35,486 nucleotides of DNA from Myxococcales bacterium (GTDB taxonomy: Bacteria > Myxococcota_A > Polyangia > Polyangiales > Polyangiaceae): positions 1 to 35,486 of the forward strand of contig JACRDA010000278.1 in NCBI GenBank assembly GCA_016212965.1, in the 5' to 3' direction. Below are positions 8,489-14,978 of the stretch, in pieces. The notes under the pieces were generated by a model. The model did no database searches and had not been told where the DNA came from. It saw only the letters and a list, made by a program, of their open reading frames with translations. Both the position numbers and the translations under genes were made by a program. Positions within the stretch are counted from its first letter, which is position 1. The number at the start of each line of letters is the position of its first letter.

Positions 8489-8532
8489 TCGATCTGGCCG
8501 CGCGCAAAGCCCTCTCATGATCGACAACCTGA
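8470..8532 (+). repeat. Imperfect 32-bp tandem duplication creating an 11-codon frame
   Basis: The junction between the HEAT gene and the DUF2169 gene carries two imperfect copies of a sequence of the type CGCAAGGCCCTCGCATGATC, 32 bp apart. Each copy ends in ATGATCGA, giving possible starts at 8485 and 8517. Translation from 8485 gives MIDLAARKALS and a stop at 8518-8520 that overlaps the DUF2169 start. The end of the HEAT protein reads FAARKALA, so the mini-frame ends by copying that C-terminus in a different reading frame register. The mini-frame could serve as a translational relay between the two genes; more simply it is a duplication by-product. Confidence 0.7.
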
Positions 8533-9623
8533 CCCTCCATCCGCATGCGGGCGTGGTCGTCGCGGACGAGCACGAGCGCCACATCCTCGTCGTCGTCGTG
8601 AAGCAGACGTACCGGCTCTCGACGGGGGAGCCGGCGCTCGAGCTCCCGACCGAGCGCGCCGTCGAGGCCGCGGAGATCGCGCTCGCGGACGAGCTCTTGC
8701 CGTCCGGGGCCCTGCGCGTGCCGGCGGATCTCGTGCCCCGCAAGCTCGGGACCGACGTCGTGTGCCACGCGTCGGCCCACGCGGCGGCGGCGGTGCGCGG
8801 TGAGCCCGCGCGCTCGATGCGGGTGCGCCTCTGCGTGGGGCCGCTCGAGCGCGAGCTCCTCGTCACGGGTGAGCGGCGCTGGGAAAAGCGCGGCGACGCG
8901 CTCGTGCCGGGCGAGCCCGAGCCCTTCGTGCGGATGCCGCTCGGCTTCGAGCGCGCGTTCGGGGGCGTGGAGCACGGGAGCCCCTTCGACGCGAACCCGG
9001 TGGGGCGCGGGCTGCCGGTGGAGGAGGGCGCGCTCCTTGCCTCGGTCGAGGATCCGACGACCGCCATCACGCGGCCCGACGATCGGCCTGCGCCCGCGGC
9101 GTTCGGCGCCGTCGCCCGGCACTGGGCGCCGCGACGCGCCCTCGGTGGCACCTACGACGAGGCCTGGCGCCGGACCCGCGCCCCGCACCTGCCGCGCGAC
9201 TTCGACCCGCGCTTCTACCAGGCCGCGCCGTCGGACCTCGTCGTGGCCGGCCTGCGCGGCGGCGAGCCCATCGTGCTCGAGGGCATGACGCCCGCGCCGG
9301 ACGGCGCGCCCTTCGTGACGGCGCTCCCGCGCTCGCGCGTGCGCGTCCTCGTCGCGCCGCGGTGGCACGTGCCGGTCGTCGACACCGTGCTCCTCGAGCC
9401 CGACGCCGACCGGCTCGTGGTCACGCTGCGCGTGAGCGCGGACGTGACCGAGCGGCTCGACCACCTGCCGCGCGTGCGCATCGTCGAGCGACGGAAGATC
9501 GAGCTCGCCGCGCTCGGCGTGCAGGACGCGGGCGCGGACGCGGGCGCGGGCGCGGGTGCGAGGGAGCGCCCGGGCCTCGTGCTCCGGCGAGGCGCTCTCA
9601 GCCGCGCGGGGCGCGCGTCGTGA
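8517..9623 (+). CDS. DUF2169 domain protein, T6SS effector-associated
   Basis: A 368-residue DUF2169 protein. Family hallmarks are visible in order: VVVVKQTYRLS (about residues 25-35), VCHASAHAAA, the sequence MPLGFERAFGG, FDANPVGRGL, AFGAVARHWAPRRALGGTYD, then RRTRAPHLPRDFDPRFYQAAPSDL. DUF2169 proteins are commonly encoded with VgrG, DUF4150 and pentapeptide proteins and are thought to act as chaperones or adaptors that load effectors onto the spike; no enzymatic function is established. The C-terminal tail from about residue 340 has an Ala/Gly/Asp repeat (DAGADAGAGAGA) encoded by GC-rich repeats. The start at 8517 gives the expected MIDNLTLHPHAG opening. The stop overlaps the next start (GTGA at 9620-9623). 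Confidence 0.88.
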   Translation: MIDNLTLHPHAGVVVADEHERHILVVVVKQTYRLSTGEPALELPTERAVEAAEIALADELLPSGALRVPADLVPRKLGTDVVCHASAHAAAAVRGEPARSMRVRLCVGPLERELLVTGERRWEKRGDALVPGEPEPFVRMPLGFERAFGGVEHGSPFDANPVGRGLPVEEGALLASVEDPTTAITRPDDRPAPAAFGAVARHWAPRRALGGTYDEAWRRTRAPHLPRDFDPRFYQAAPSDLVVAGLRGGEPIVLEGMTPAPDGAPFVTALPRSRVRVLVAPRWHVPVVDTVLLEPDADRLVVTLRVSADVTERLDHLPRVRIVERRKIELAALGVQDAGADAGAGAGARERPGLVLRRGALSRAGRAS

Positions 9624-10705
9624 CCGTGACGCTGCGTCTGCGCGCCGCCGAGACGGTGACGGCCGTCGGTCACGACGCCCGCTCCACGTGGGCCTCGATC
9701 GAGTGCGCGGTGAAGCGCGTGCGCGCGACCGAGCTCCGGAGCCTGCGCGGCGGACGCATCCGCGCGGCCTGTGCGGTCGTGCCCGCGCTCACCGGCCTCG
9801 AGCGCTGGATGGCGATGGTCGAGCCGGTGCTCGAGCAGAGCCTGGCGTCGCAGGGTGGTGCCGACGCGCTCCACGCGCTCGGCGCGCTCGACGGTTCGCG
9901 CGCGCGTGTCGGACTCGTCGTCTGTGGCCCGCGGATCCCGACGGTGCAGGCCTGGCTCGAGCCGCTCGCGAGCGAGGTCGCGCGCCTCGCTCGCGCGGCC
10001 GAGGCCCTGCCCGAGCGCGTGGCGCGCGCGCTTCGGGAGCGCGGCATCCCGCCCCTCGTCGTCCGCAGCGCGCCGGGCGATCGCGCGGCGGCGATCGGTG
10101 CGCTCGACGTCGTGTCGGAGCTCCTCGACGACGACGCCTGCGACCTCTGTGTCGTCGTCGCGGTCGACAGCGGCTGCGAGCCGCCGCTCCTCGAGCTCGC
10201 CGATGTCACGGGGCGTCTCCACCGGCCGGAGGAGGCGACGGGTTACACGCCCGGCGAGGCCGCGGCCTGCCTGTGGATCGAGCGGGTGCGTGCGGGGGAT
10301 GGGGGCCCGGGCGGCGTGACCGGCGGCGCGCTCCTGCCGGGCTGGGCCTGCGCGCCGACTCCCGAAGACGCGCTCGAGGCGGCGCTCGCGCGCGCCGGGA
10401 TCGCGCGCCCGAGCATCCGCGAGGTGCTCGTCGATCTCAACGGCGAGCGCGCGGCCGCCGAGGCGTGGGTCGTGGGCGCGACGCGCGCGCTCTGGGCGGC
10501 CGGCTCCGACCCGGAGTGCCTCCTGCCGGTCGTGTCGACGGGCGACACGGGTGTCGCGACCGCGGCGGTCGCCCTCGGGTGCGCCTTCGCGCGGCTCGCG
10601 GAGGAGCCCGGCGTCGCGGTCGTCTGGGCTGGCACGCCCCCGCCCGCCTGGCCGACCGGCCCGGTCGCGAGCGGCGCCGTCGTGGTGGTAGCGATTAGCC
10701 GTTAG
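9620..10705 (+). CDS. Thiolase/ketosynthase-fold T6SS-associated protein, catalytic cysteine not visible
   Basis: A 361-residue protein from a GTG start overlapping the DUF2169 stop. It has the outline of a beta-ketoacyl synthase-like (thiolase-fold) protein: RVGLVVCGPR, a helix after VRSAPGDRAAAIGALDVVSE, then CDLCVVVAVDSGCEPPL, GYTPGEAAACLWIER, and later VVSTGDTGVATAAVALGCA. In active enzymes the nucleophile sits in a CxSG-like turn before the GALDVVSELL-type helix; here that turn reads RSAPG, so I infer a non-catalytic protein. Thiolase-like proteins of unknown role occur beside DUF2169 genes. The last residues (AISR) and the TAG stop are provided by a dispersed repeat starting at 10691; a duplicate of the gene end (10942-11020) diverges at exactly that point, implying the C-terminus was overwritten. 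Confidence 0.65.
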   Translation: MTVTLRLRAAETVTAVGHDARSTWASIECAVKRVRATELRSLRGGRIRAACAVVPALTGLERWMAMVEPVLEQSLASQGGADALHALGALDGSRARVGLVVCGPRIPTVQAWLEPLASEVARLARAAEALPERVARALRERGIPPLVVRSAPGDRAAAIGALDVVSELLDDDACDLCVVVAVDSGCEPPLLELADVTGRLHRPEEATGYTPGEAAACLWIERVRAGDGGPGGVTGGALLPGWACAPTPEDALEAALARAGIARPSIREVLVDLNGERAAAEAWVVGATRALWAAGSDPECLLPVVSTGDTGVATAAVALGCAFARLAEEPGVAVVWAGTPPPAWPTGPVASGAVVVVAISR

Positions 10706-10816
10706 CCGTTAGCTATTAGCCCAGAGGGCTCGCGGTGTTGTCGGTTCTCCCGCCTCTCCAGTTTCCGCCCGATGCGCATTTCAGGTGACCCGGTGACGCC
10801 ACGTATCATCGCGATA
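10691..10816 (+). repeat. Dispersed intergenic repeat, copy 1, beginning with GTTAGCC heptamers
   Basis: About 125 bp that recurs at 35361 to the window end. It opens with GCGATTAGCCGTTAGCC and further heptamers of the ATTAGCC/GTTAGCC type, followed by a less repetitive body with conserved blocks such as AGCCCAGAG, GGTTCTCC, TTTCAGGTGA and CACGTATCATC. No open frame or transposase is present. It supplies the stop codon of the thiolase-like gene. The heptamers are the reverse complement of the GCTAAC array at 11023. Confidence 0.82.
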
Positions 10817-10868
10817 TTCCTAGGCTAAGGGCCATGTGCTAACCGCCAATCGCTTGGACTTGGGAAGC

Positions 10869-11020
10869 GAGGAGTCCCACCGATGTTCCCCGACAGGCCC
10901 TTCCCCCGACCTGCGACCGACGGATCGAGCTCGTGCCCAGCGTCGCGGTCGTCTGGGCCGGCACGCCCCCGCCCGCCTGGCCGACCGGCCCGGTCGCGAG
11001 CGGCGCCGTCGTGGTGGTAC
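10869..11020 (+). pseudogene. Fused remnant: 5' end of the 11126 gene joined to the 3' end of the 9620 gene
   Basis: Bases about 10869-10940 repeat the leader and first codons of the gene at 11126 (AGGAG, CACCG, ATG at 10883, TTCCCCGA), with one C missing in the CCCTTCCCCC run. From about 10939 to 11020 the sequence switches to a close copy of the last 80 bp of the thiolase-like gene (original at 10610-10690). The junction lies at a shared GGCGT-like stretch. The arrangement is what remains if the pair [thiolase-like gene, 11126-type gene] was duplicated in tandem and the middle then deleted. It cannot make either protein. Confidence 0.78.
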
Positions 11021-11022
11021 GA

Positions 11023-11113
11023 GCCAACGGCCAACGGCCAACTGCTAACAGCTAACGGCTAACGGCTAACAGCTAACGGCTAACAGCTAACGGCTAACAG
11101 CTAACGGCTAACA
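11023..11113 (+). repeat. Array of 13 heptamers, consensus GCTAACR
   Basis: Thirteen uninterrupted 7-bp units run from 11023 to 11113. The first three are GCCAAC type and the remaining ten alternate mostly between GCTAACA and GCTAACG. The array ends directly at the AGGAG ribosome binding site of the gene at 11126. Units of opposite orientation (GTTAGCC) occur at 10694-10720, so a long stem between the two blocks is possible. Stop codons in the array (TAA) close translation in every frame. The role is unknown; it might change expression of the downstream gene through copy number. Confidence 0.9.
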
Positions 11114-11125
11114 GGAGCCCCACCG

Positions 11126-11950
11126 ATGTTCCCCGAAAAGCCCTTCCCCCCGACCTACGACCGACGGCTCGAGCTCGTGCTCGGCGTGCGAGCGCGGAGG
11201 CTCCTCGTCACGGGGGTCTCGAAGCTCCCCGGCGGCGGCACCGGCACCGGCACCGGCGCCGGCACCGGCGCCGGCGCGCGCTCGCGCCCGCGGCGCTTCG
11301 GCATCGCGCGCCTGTGCGAGGCCTACGCGGCCGGGGTCTCGGTCGGGTGCTTCTCGGCCGACGGCACGCGCGCCCCGGCCGTGGCGACGGCGCTCGGCGA
11401 GGACGTCGCCGACGGCGAGGTGACCGAGCGGTTCGCGCTCGCGCTCCCCGCGTTCTCGGAGCGCGTGCTCGCGCCCTTCGTCGCGATGGCCGACACCCAC
11501 GTCTGGACCGGGCGCGGCCTGTCCGCTTTCGCCCTCGCCGAGGAGGCCGGAGCGGGCGAGCTCGTGACGCGCGTCACGGCGCTCCCGCGCGAGCCCGCGA
11601 AGAAGCCGACCTTGCCCTTCGAGGTCGACGTGCCGCGCGACACGTATCTGAAGGAGCTCTCGGTGCTCGTCCGGCTGCGCGCGCCGGACGCCGAGGGGCG
11701 GGCGCTCGAGGCCATCTCCGCCGCGGCGACCGCGTGGGCCGAGCTCGCGCACGCCGGGGCCTTTTCGGGCGGGCCCGACGTGCCGTTCTCGGGCGCGGAG
11801 CTCGTCGACGTGACCGACCCCTACGAGGACGAGATCGCCGTCCGGCTCCTCTCGTACCACGGCGGGCCGGACGGCTGGCACGCGCTCCTGCGGGCGCTCG
11901 CGTGCGTCGATGCCGCGGGGATCGGCATCGCCGAGGTCGAGATCGACTGA
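11126..11950 (+). CDS. Uncharacterised T6SS-island protein
   Basis: A 274-residue protein, ATG at 11126, preceded by AGGAGCCCCACCG. I do not recognise a family. The start (MFPEKPFPPTYDRRLELVLG) is followed by a GT/GA-rich loop at residues 38-51 encoded by GGCACC-type hexamers, then mixed alpha/beta sequence with FGIARLCEAYAAGVSVGCFS, FVAMADTHVWTG and a C-terminal YEDEIAVRLLSYHGGPDGWH. No signal peptide or membrane helix. A truncated second copy of its start upstream, fused to the end of the thiolase-like gene, suggests it belongs to a mobile two-gene module with that gene. It is the last gene of the T6SS island; a repeat array follows. Confidence 0.75.
   Translation: MFPEKPFPPTYDRRLELVLGVRARRLLVTGVSKLPGGGTGTGTGAGTGAGARSRPRRFGIARLCEAYAAGVSVGCFSADGTRAPAVATALGEDVADGEVTERFALALPAFSERVLAPFVAMADTHVWTGRGLSAFALAEEAGAGELVTRVTALPREPAKKPTLPFEVDVPRDTYLKELSVLVRLRAPDAEGRALEAISAAATAWAELAHAGAFSGGPDVPFSGAELVDVTDPYEDEIAVRLLSYHGGPDGWHALLRALACVDAAGIGIAEVEID
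11237..11272 (+). repeat. In-frame GGCACC/GGCGCC hexanucleotide repeat
   Basis: Six tandem hexamers (three GGCACC, then GGCGCC, GGCACC, GGCGCC) encode a Gly-Thr/Gly-Ala loop in the 11126 protein. Changes in unit number would alter loop length without changing frame. Confidence 0.85.
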
Positions 11951-11996
11951 GACCGCGAGCAGGATGGGCGTGCGAGGCGCCTCGAAGGGTGCGGGG

Positions 11997-12290
11997 AGCG
12001 ACAGAAGTGGCGTGTCTTCCTGGAAGACAGGGGGGTTGTGTCGCTGTCGGGGGCCTCGAGCGGGCGCGAGAGCGACAGAAGTGCCGCGTCTTCCTGGAAG
12101 ACAGGGGGTTTGTGTCGCTGTCGGGGGCCTCGAGCGGGCGCGAGAGCGACAGAAGTGCCGCGTCTTCCTGGAAGACAGGGGGTTTGTGTCGCTGTCGGGG
12201 GCCCCGAGCGGGCGCGAGAGCGACAGAAGTAGGCTGTCTTCCTGGAAGACAGGGGGTTTGTGTCGCTGTCGGGGGCCTCGCAGGGTGCGG
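11997..12290 (+). repeat. Four direct 74-bp units with nested palindromes
   Basis: Units begin at 11997, 12071, 12145 and 12219, exactly 74 bp apart, each opening with AGCGACAGAAGT. Inside each is a 7+1+7 palindrome, GTCTTCCTGGAAGAC. The outer AGCGACA and a later TGTCGCT are also complementary, so every unit can fold into a nested hairpin. Only about five bases after AGAAGT vary (GGCGT, GCCGC, GCCGC, AGGCT). The flanks at 11979 and 12276 carry related CCTCG-AGGGTGCGGG sequences, so the array has degenerate ends. It fills most of the 438-bp gap between the T6SS island and the Omp85 gene. There is no open frame common to the units. Possible roles are protein-binding sites, a structured RNA or a mobile palindromic repeat. 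Confidence 0.9.
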
Positions 12291-12344
12291 GAGCGTGGTG
12301 AGCGTGTTGAGCGTGGCGAGCGTGCTCGAAGGCCCGGCCGGACA

Positions 12345-12366
12345 CCGCGGAGTGGGGGCTCCGCGG
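12345..12366 (+). terminator. Candidate hairpin between the 74-bp array and the Omp85 gene
   Basis: CCGCGGAG and CTCCGCGG form a perfect 8-bp stem with a six-base loop (TGGGGG). There is no T-run after it, so it is a weak terminator candidate or a leader structure for the gene starting 23 bp later. A TATGCT box at about 12376 could be a -10 element. Confidence 0.35.
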
Positions 12367-12388
12367 CGCAGTTTGCTATGCTGCCGAC

Positions 12389-14062
12389 GTGGTGGTCCCT
12401 CGCCCGCGGCACGCGTGCCTGCGCCCCGCGGCGGCCGCTGCGCTCGCGTGGTGGCTCGTCCTCGGCGTGGCGCCGGACGTTGCGGCCCAGCCCGTCGTCG
12501 AGGCGCCGGAGCGCGCGGCGCCGGAGCGCGCGGCGCCGGAGCGCGAGGGAGACGAGCCCGTCGACGCACCGCCCGACGGCGAGGGGGCGGGGGGCGCGGC
12601 GGCGGCCGCGGCCGGGCCGAACGGCGGTGGCGATGGCGATGGCGATGGCGATGGCGATGGAGAGGCCGCGCCGGTCGCGACCGCGGCGGTCCGGTACACG
12701 CTCGAGGGCCTCGAGGTCGAGGGCAACGAGCGCACCTCGCTTCCCGTCATCCTGCGTTTCGTGCCCTTCTCCGTCGGCGACGTGCTCGACGTCGCGGACG
12801 AGGAGCTCGAGCTCACCCGCTACCGGCTGCTCGGCACGGGCTTCTTCTCGTCGGCGCGCCTGAGCCTCAAGAAGGGGAGCAAGCGCGGCGCCGCCGTCCT
12901 CGTGGTGCACGTGACCGAGCGCAACACGCTCGTCGTGCAGAACCTCTCGATGGGCATCGCCGCCGACGAGGACGCCGACGGCAACGCCAAGCCGCTCTCG
13001 CCGTTCCTGGGCGTCGAGGCGGCCGAGACGAACCTCGCCGGCACGGGCATCCTCGTCGGGGCGCGCCTCGGTCTCGCCGCCGATCAGTGGACCCTCGGCG
13101 CCCGCTTCGCGGATCCGGCCGTCCTCGGCTCGCCCTGGAGCCTGAGCGCGAGCTTCTACTACGCCGACGCGCGCGACTTCTTCGGCAACCGGCAGGTCTC
13201 CTTCGAGAGTCCCGGCCTCGTGTCGGAGCGCGCGGTCACGGACTACGCGGTCGTCGCCTACAAGCGGCTCGGCGGCACGCTCGGCGCCGGCCACGACCTC
13301 GCGGTCGCGACACGCCTCTCCTTCGACTACCGGCTCGAGCGCATCGCGGCGATCGTGCCGACCGTGGCGTCGCACCTGCGCGGCGCCACGCGCGAGCCCA
13401 TCGACTTCGACATCGAGCCGGGCGTGAGCGTGCTCTCGGAGCTGCGCGCCGGGGTCGTGTACGACACCCGCGACACGCCGTTCCTGCCGAAGCGCGGGGT
13501 GGTCACCGGGCTGCAGCTCGGTGCCGGGCTCACGCCGCTCGGCTCGAGCTACGGCTTCGCCAAGGCCGAGGCCGAGCTCCGCGCGTGGTGGTCGCTGCCG
13601 TGGAGTCACGTCGTCGGCCTGCACGCCGAGGTCGGCGCCATCTTCGGCGCGCCGCCGTTCTTCGAGCGGTTCTACGTCGGCGACTACACGGACCTCTTGC
13701 CCGACCGGGTGTTCGGCCTCAACCCGGACCGGCGCCAGCCTCCGAACTACCTCGGCACGGACATCGCCGAGGTCCGCTACGGCGACTACGCCGCGCGCCT
13801 CGCCGGCGAGTACCGCATCCCGCTCTACGCCGGCACGGGCTCGGTCTACGGCGTCGACTTCTTCGCCCTCGTCGGTCTCTACGCGGTCGCCGCCAAGCGG
13901 GACCTCGTGGACCCTCCCTCGGGCTACTCGGGCGCGGCCCTCGCGCCCCTCGACCTCACCTACAACCTGGGCTTCCGCGTCGAGACCTACGTCGGCGGCT
14001 TCTCGCTCGCCTTCTCGAACCTGCTCGGTCTGCTCCCCGGGCGGGGAGGGGATCGCAAGTGA
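12389..14062 (+). CDS. Omp85/BamA-TamA-family outer-membrane protein with a single POTRA-like domain
   Basis: A 557-residue protein from GTG 12389. Residues 1-33 are a signal peptide (cleavage near PDVAA-QP). Residues 34-100 are a disordered linker with three APER-type repeats and a GDGDGDGDGDG tract coded by five GGCGAT hexamers (12629-12658). Residues about 101-178 look like one POTRA domain (LEGLEVEGNERTSLPVILRF, then TRYRLLGTGFFSSARL and LVVHVTERN). The rest is a beta-barrel with alternating hydrophobic strands, GVVYDTRDTPFLPKRGVVTG and FYVGDYTDLLPDRVFGLNP. Omp85 proteins fold or export proteins at the outer membrane. BamA has five POTRAs, so a single domain points to a TamA-like or specialised secretion/assembly pore. 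The downstream gene overlaps the stop (GTGA), implying a joint function. Confidence 0.85.
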   Translation: MVVPRPRHACLRPAAAAALAWWLVLGVAPDVAAQPVVEAPERAAPERAAPEREGDEPVDAPPDGEGAGGAAAAAAGPNGGGDGDGDGDGDGEAAPVATAAVRYTLEGLEVEGNERTSLPVILRFVPFSVGDVLDVADEELELTRYRLLGTGFFSSARLSLKKGSKRGAAVLVVHVTERNTLVVQNLSMGIAADEDADGNAKPLSPFLGVEAAETNLAGTGILVGARLGLAADQWTLGARFADPAVLGSPWSLSASFYYADARDFFGNRQVSFESPGLVSERAVTDYAVVAYKRLGGTLGAGHDLAVATRLSFDYRLERIAAIVPTVASHLRGATREPIDFDIEPGVSVLSELRAGVVYDTRDTPFLPKRGVVTGLQLGAGLTPLGSSYGFAKAEAELRAWWSLPWSHVVGLHAEVGAIFGAPPFFERFYVGDYTDLLPDRVFGLNPDRRQPPNYLGTDIAEVRYGDYAARLAGEYRIPLYAGTGSVYGVDFFALVGLYAVAAKRDLVDPPSGYSGAALAPLDLTYNLGFRVETYVGGFSLAFSNLLGLLPGRGGDRK

Positions 14063-14790
14063 GGGGCCGCGGCCGTCGCCGGCGACGCGGACCCCGGCGC
14101 GGTCGCGTGGCCCTCGGCGCGTGCGCCCTCGCGCTCGTCACGCTCGCCGCGACACCGGCGGCCGCGCAGGACGAGGGGGGGCTCGCGGGGGAGGCCGAGG
14201 CCTTGCCGCGCCGCGGCGCGAAGTTCGCGACCCAGAAGGGCTGGGTGGTGCTCGACGCCGCCTGGCGCGACGCCGTCAGCGCCGCCATCGAGAAGAAGCT
14301 CTGGAGCGGGCTGCCGACGGTGATCGCCGCCCGGATCTACCTGTTCCCGGAAGGCGGAGACGAGCCCCTGAGCCTCGCCGTCAAGACGTGCCGCATCGTG
14401 TACGACCTCTGGGACGAGGTGTTCCGCGTCGAGCTGCGGCAGGGCGGCACGGTCCGCAACACCGTGGCGGTGAACCTCGAGGGCGTGCAGCGCCGCTGCG
14501 GCCAGGCCCGCCTCTTGCCCGTCGCGGACACCGTCGTCCTCGCCGCCGGGCAGCGCTACTTCGCCGGCCTGCTCGTCGAGGTGAACCCCGTCGGCAAGCA
14601 GATCCTCGAGCGCATCCGGCGCTGGGTCACGCTGCCGAGCGGCGCCGGGACGATCACGGCGGGCGACTCGCTCTTCGGGAGCTTCGTGGGCCTGTTCGTG
14701 ACCCACGTCCCGGCCGCGGACCGGACGGTGGCGTTCCGGACCCAGTTCTTCACGCCCGCCGAGCTCGAGGTCGTGCCGGCCCCGCCCTGA
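14059..14790 (+). CDS. Conserved-looking exported protein, partner of the Omp85 protein
   Basis: A 243-residue protein from GTG 14059, overlapping the Omp85 stop as GTGA. An arginine-rich start (n-region) and a hydrophobic core end in PAAA-QDEGG, giving a signal peptide of about 36 residues. The mature part has a conserved-looking core: IAARIYLFPEGGDEPLSLAV, then CRIVYDLWDEVFRVEL and VNLEGVQRRCGQARLLPV. This is somewhat like DUF4390-type periplasmic proteins, but I am not certain. Two cysteines in the mature protein may form a disulfide. The second half has a helical segment (NPVGKQILERIRRWV). The overlap suggests a periplasmic partner of the barrel. Function unknown. Confidence 0.75.
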   Translation: MRGRGRRRRRGPRRGRVALGACALALVTLAATPAAAQDEGGLAGEAEALPRRGAKFATQKGWVVLDAAWRDAVSAAIEKKLWSGLPTVIAARIYLFPEGGDEPLSLAVKTCRIVYDLWDEVFRVELRQGGTVRNTVAVNLEGVQRRCGQARLLPVADTVVLAAGQRYFAGLLVEVNPVGKQILERIRRWVTLPSGAGTITAGDSLFGSFVGLFVTHVPAADRTVAFRTQFFTPAELEVVPAPP

Positions 14791-14805
14791 GCGGTCGGGG
14801 CGGGG
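14780..14805 (+). terminator. GC hairpin at the end of the exported-protein gene
   Basis: CCCCGCCC (14780-14787) pairs with GGGCGGGG (14798-14805) around a ten-base loop that contains the TGA stop. No T-run follows, so it is at best a weak terminator or an mRNA-stabilising end. Confidence 0.35.
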
Positions 14806-14855
14806 GCGAGGGACCAGAAATCGGCGCCGGGGAGGGCGCGCGGAGTGGATGGAGT

Positions 14856-14885
14856 TTGACGGGGCTTTCCAAGCCAGGGGAGAAT
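14856..14885 (+). promoter_or_regulatory. Candidate sigma-70-type promoter for the TPR/PEGA gene
   Basis: TTGACG at 14856-14861 and GAGAAT at 14880-14885 are spaced 18 bp apart, in a gap that follows a hairpin and precedes a strong ribosome binding site. The -35 box is good and the -10 box matches four of six positions. This would start an approximately 90-base leader. Confidence 0.35.
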
Positions 14886-14978
14886 GCGTCGCCCGGCCGG
14901 GGTCCGGCCGAGAAGGCTTGTGCCCCACTGCGCAAGCGCGCTATCAAGCGAGTGGTGAGTCACAGGAGGACGAGGCTT

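Noticed and set aside
8485..8520. Real 11-residue peptide gene
   Set aside because: It arises from a local duplication of the preceding gene's end and shows no independent features; kept only as a possible translation relay.
10691..11125. Attachment site or insertion sequence
   Set aside because: No transposase, terminal inverted repeats, target duplication or tRNA is seen; tandem duplication with deletion explains the copies better.
11997..12290. CRISPR array
   Set aside because: The 74-bp units are nearly identical throughout, with only about five variable bases, no unique spacers and no cas genes.
11314..14790. One giant plus-strand gene joining the T6SS end to the exported protein
   Set aside because: The upstream part is Arg-rich shadow translation of other genes and of the 74-bp array; the real gene starts at GTG 14059 with a signal peptide.
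13521..14978. Long N-terminal extension of the TPR/PEGA protein
   Set aside because: The extension is low-complexity shadow sequence; ATG 14979 has a strong ribosome binding site and begins a signal peptide.
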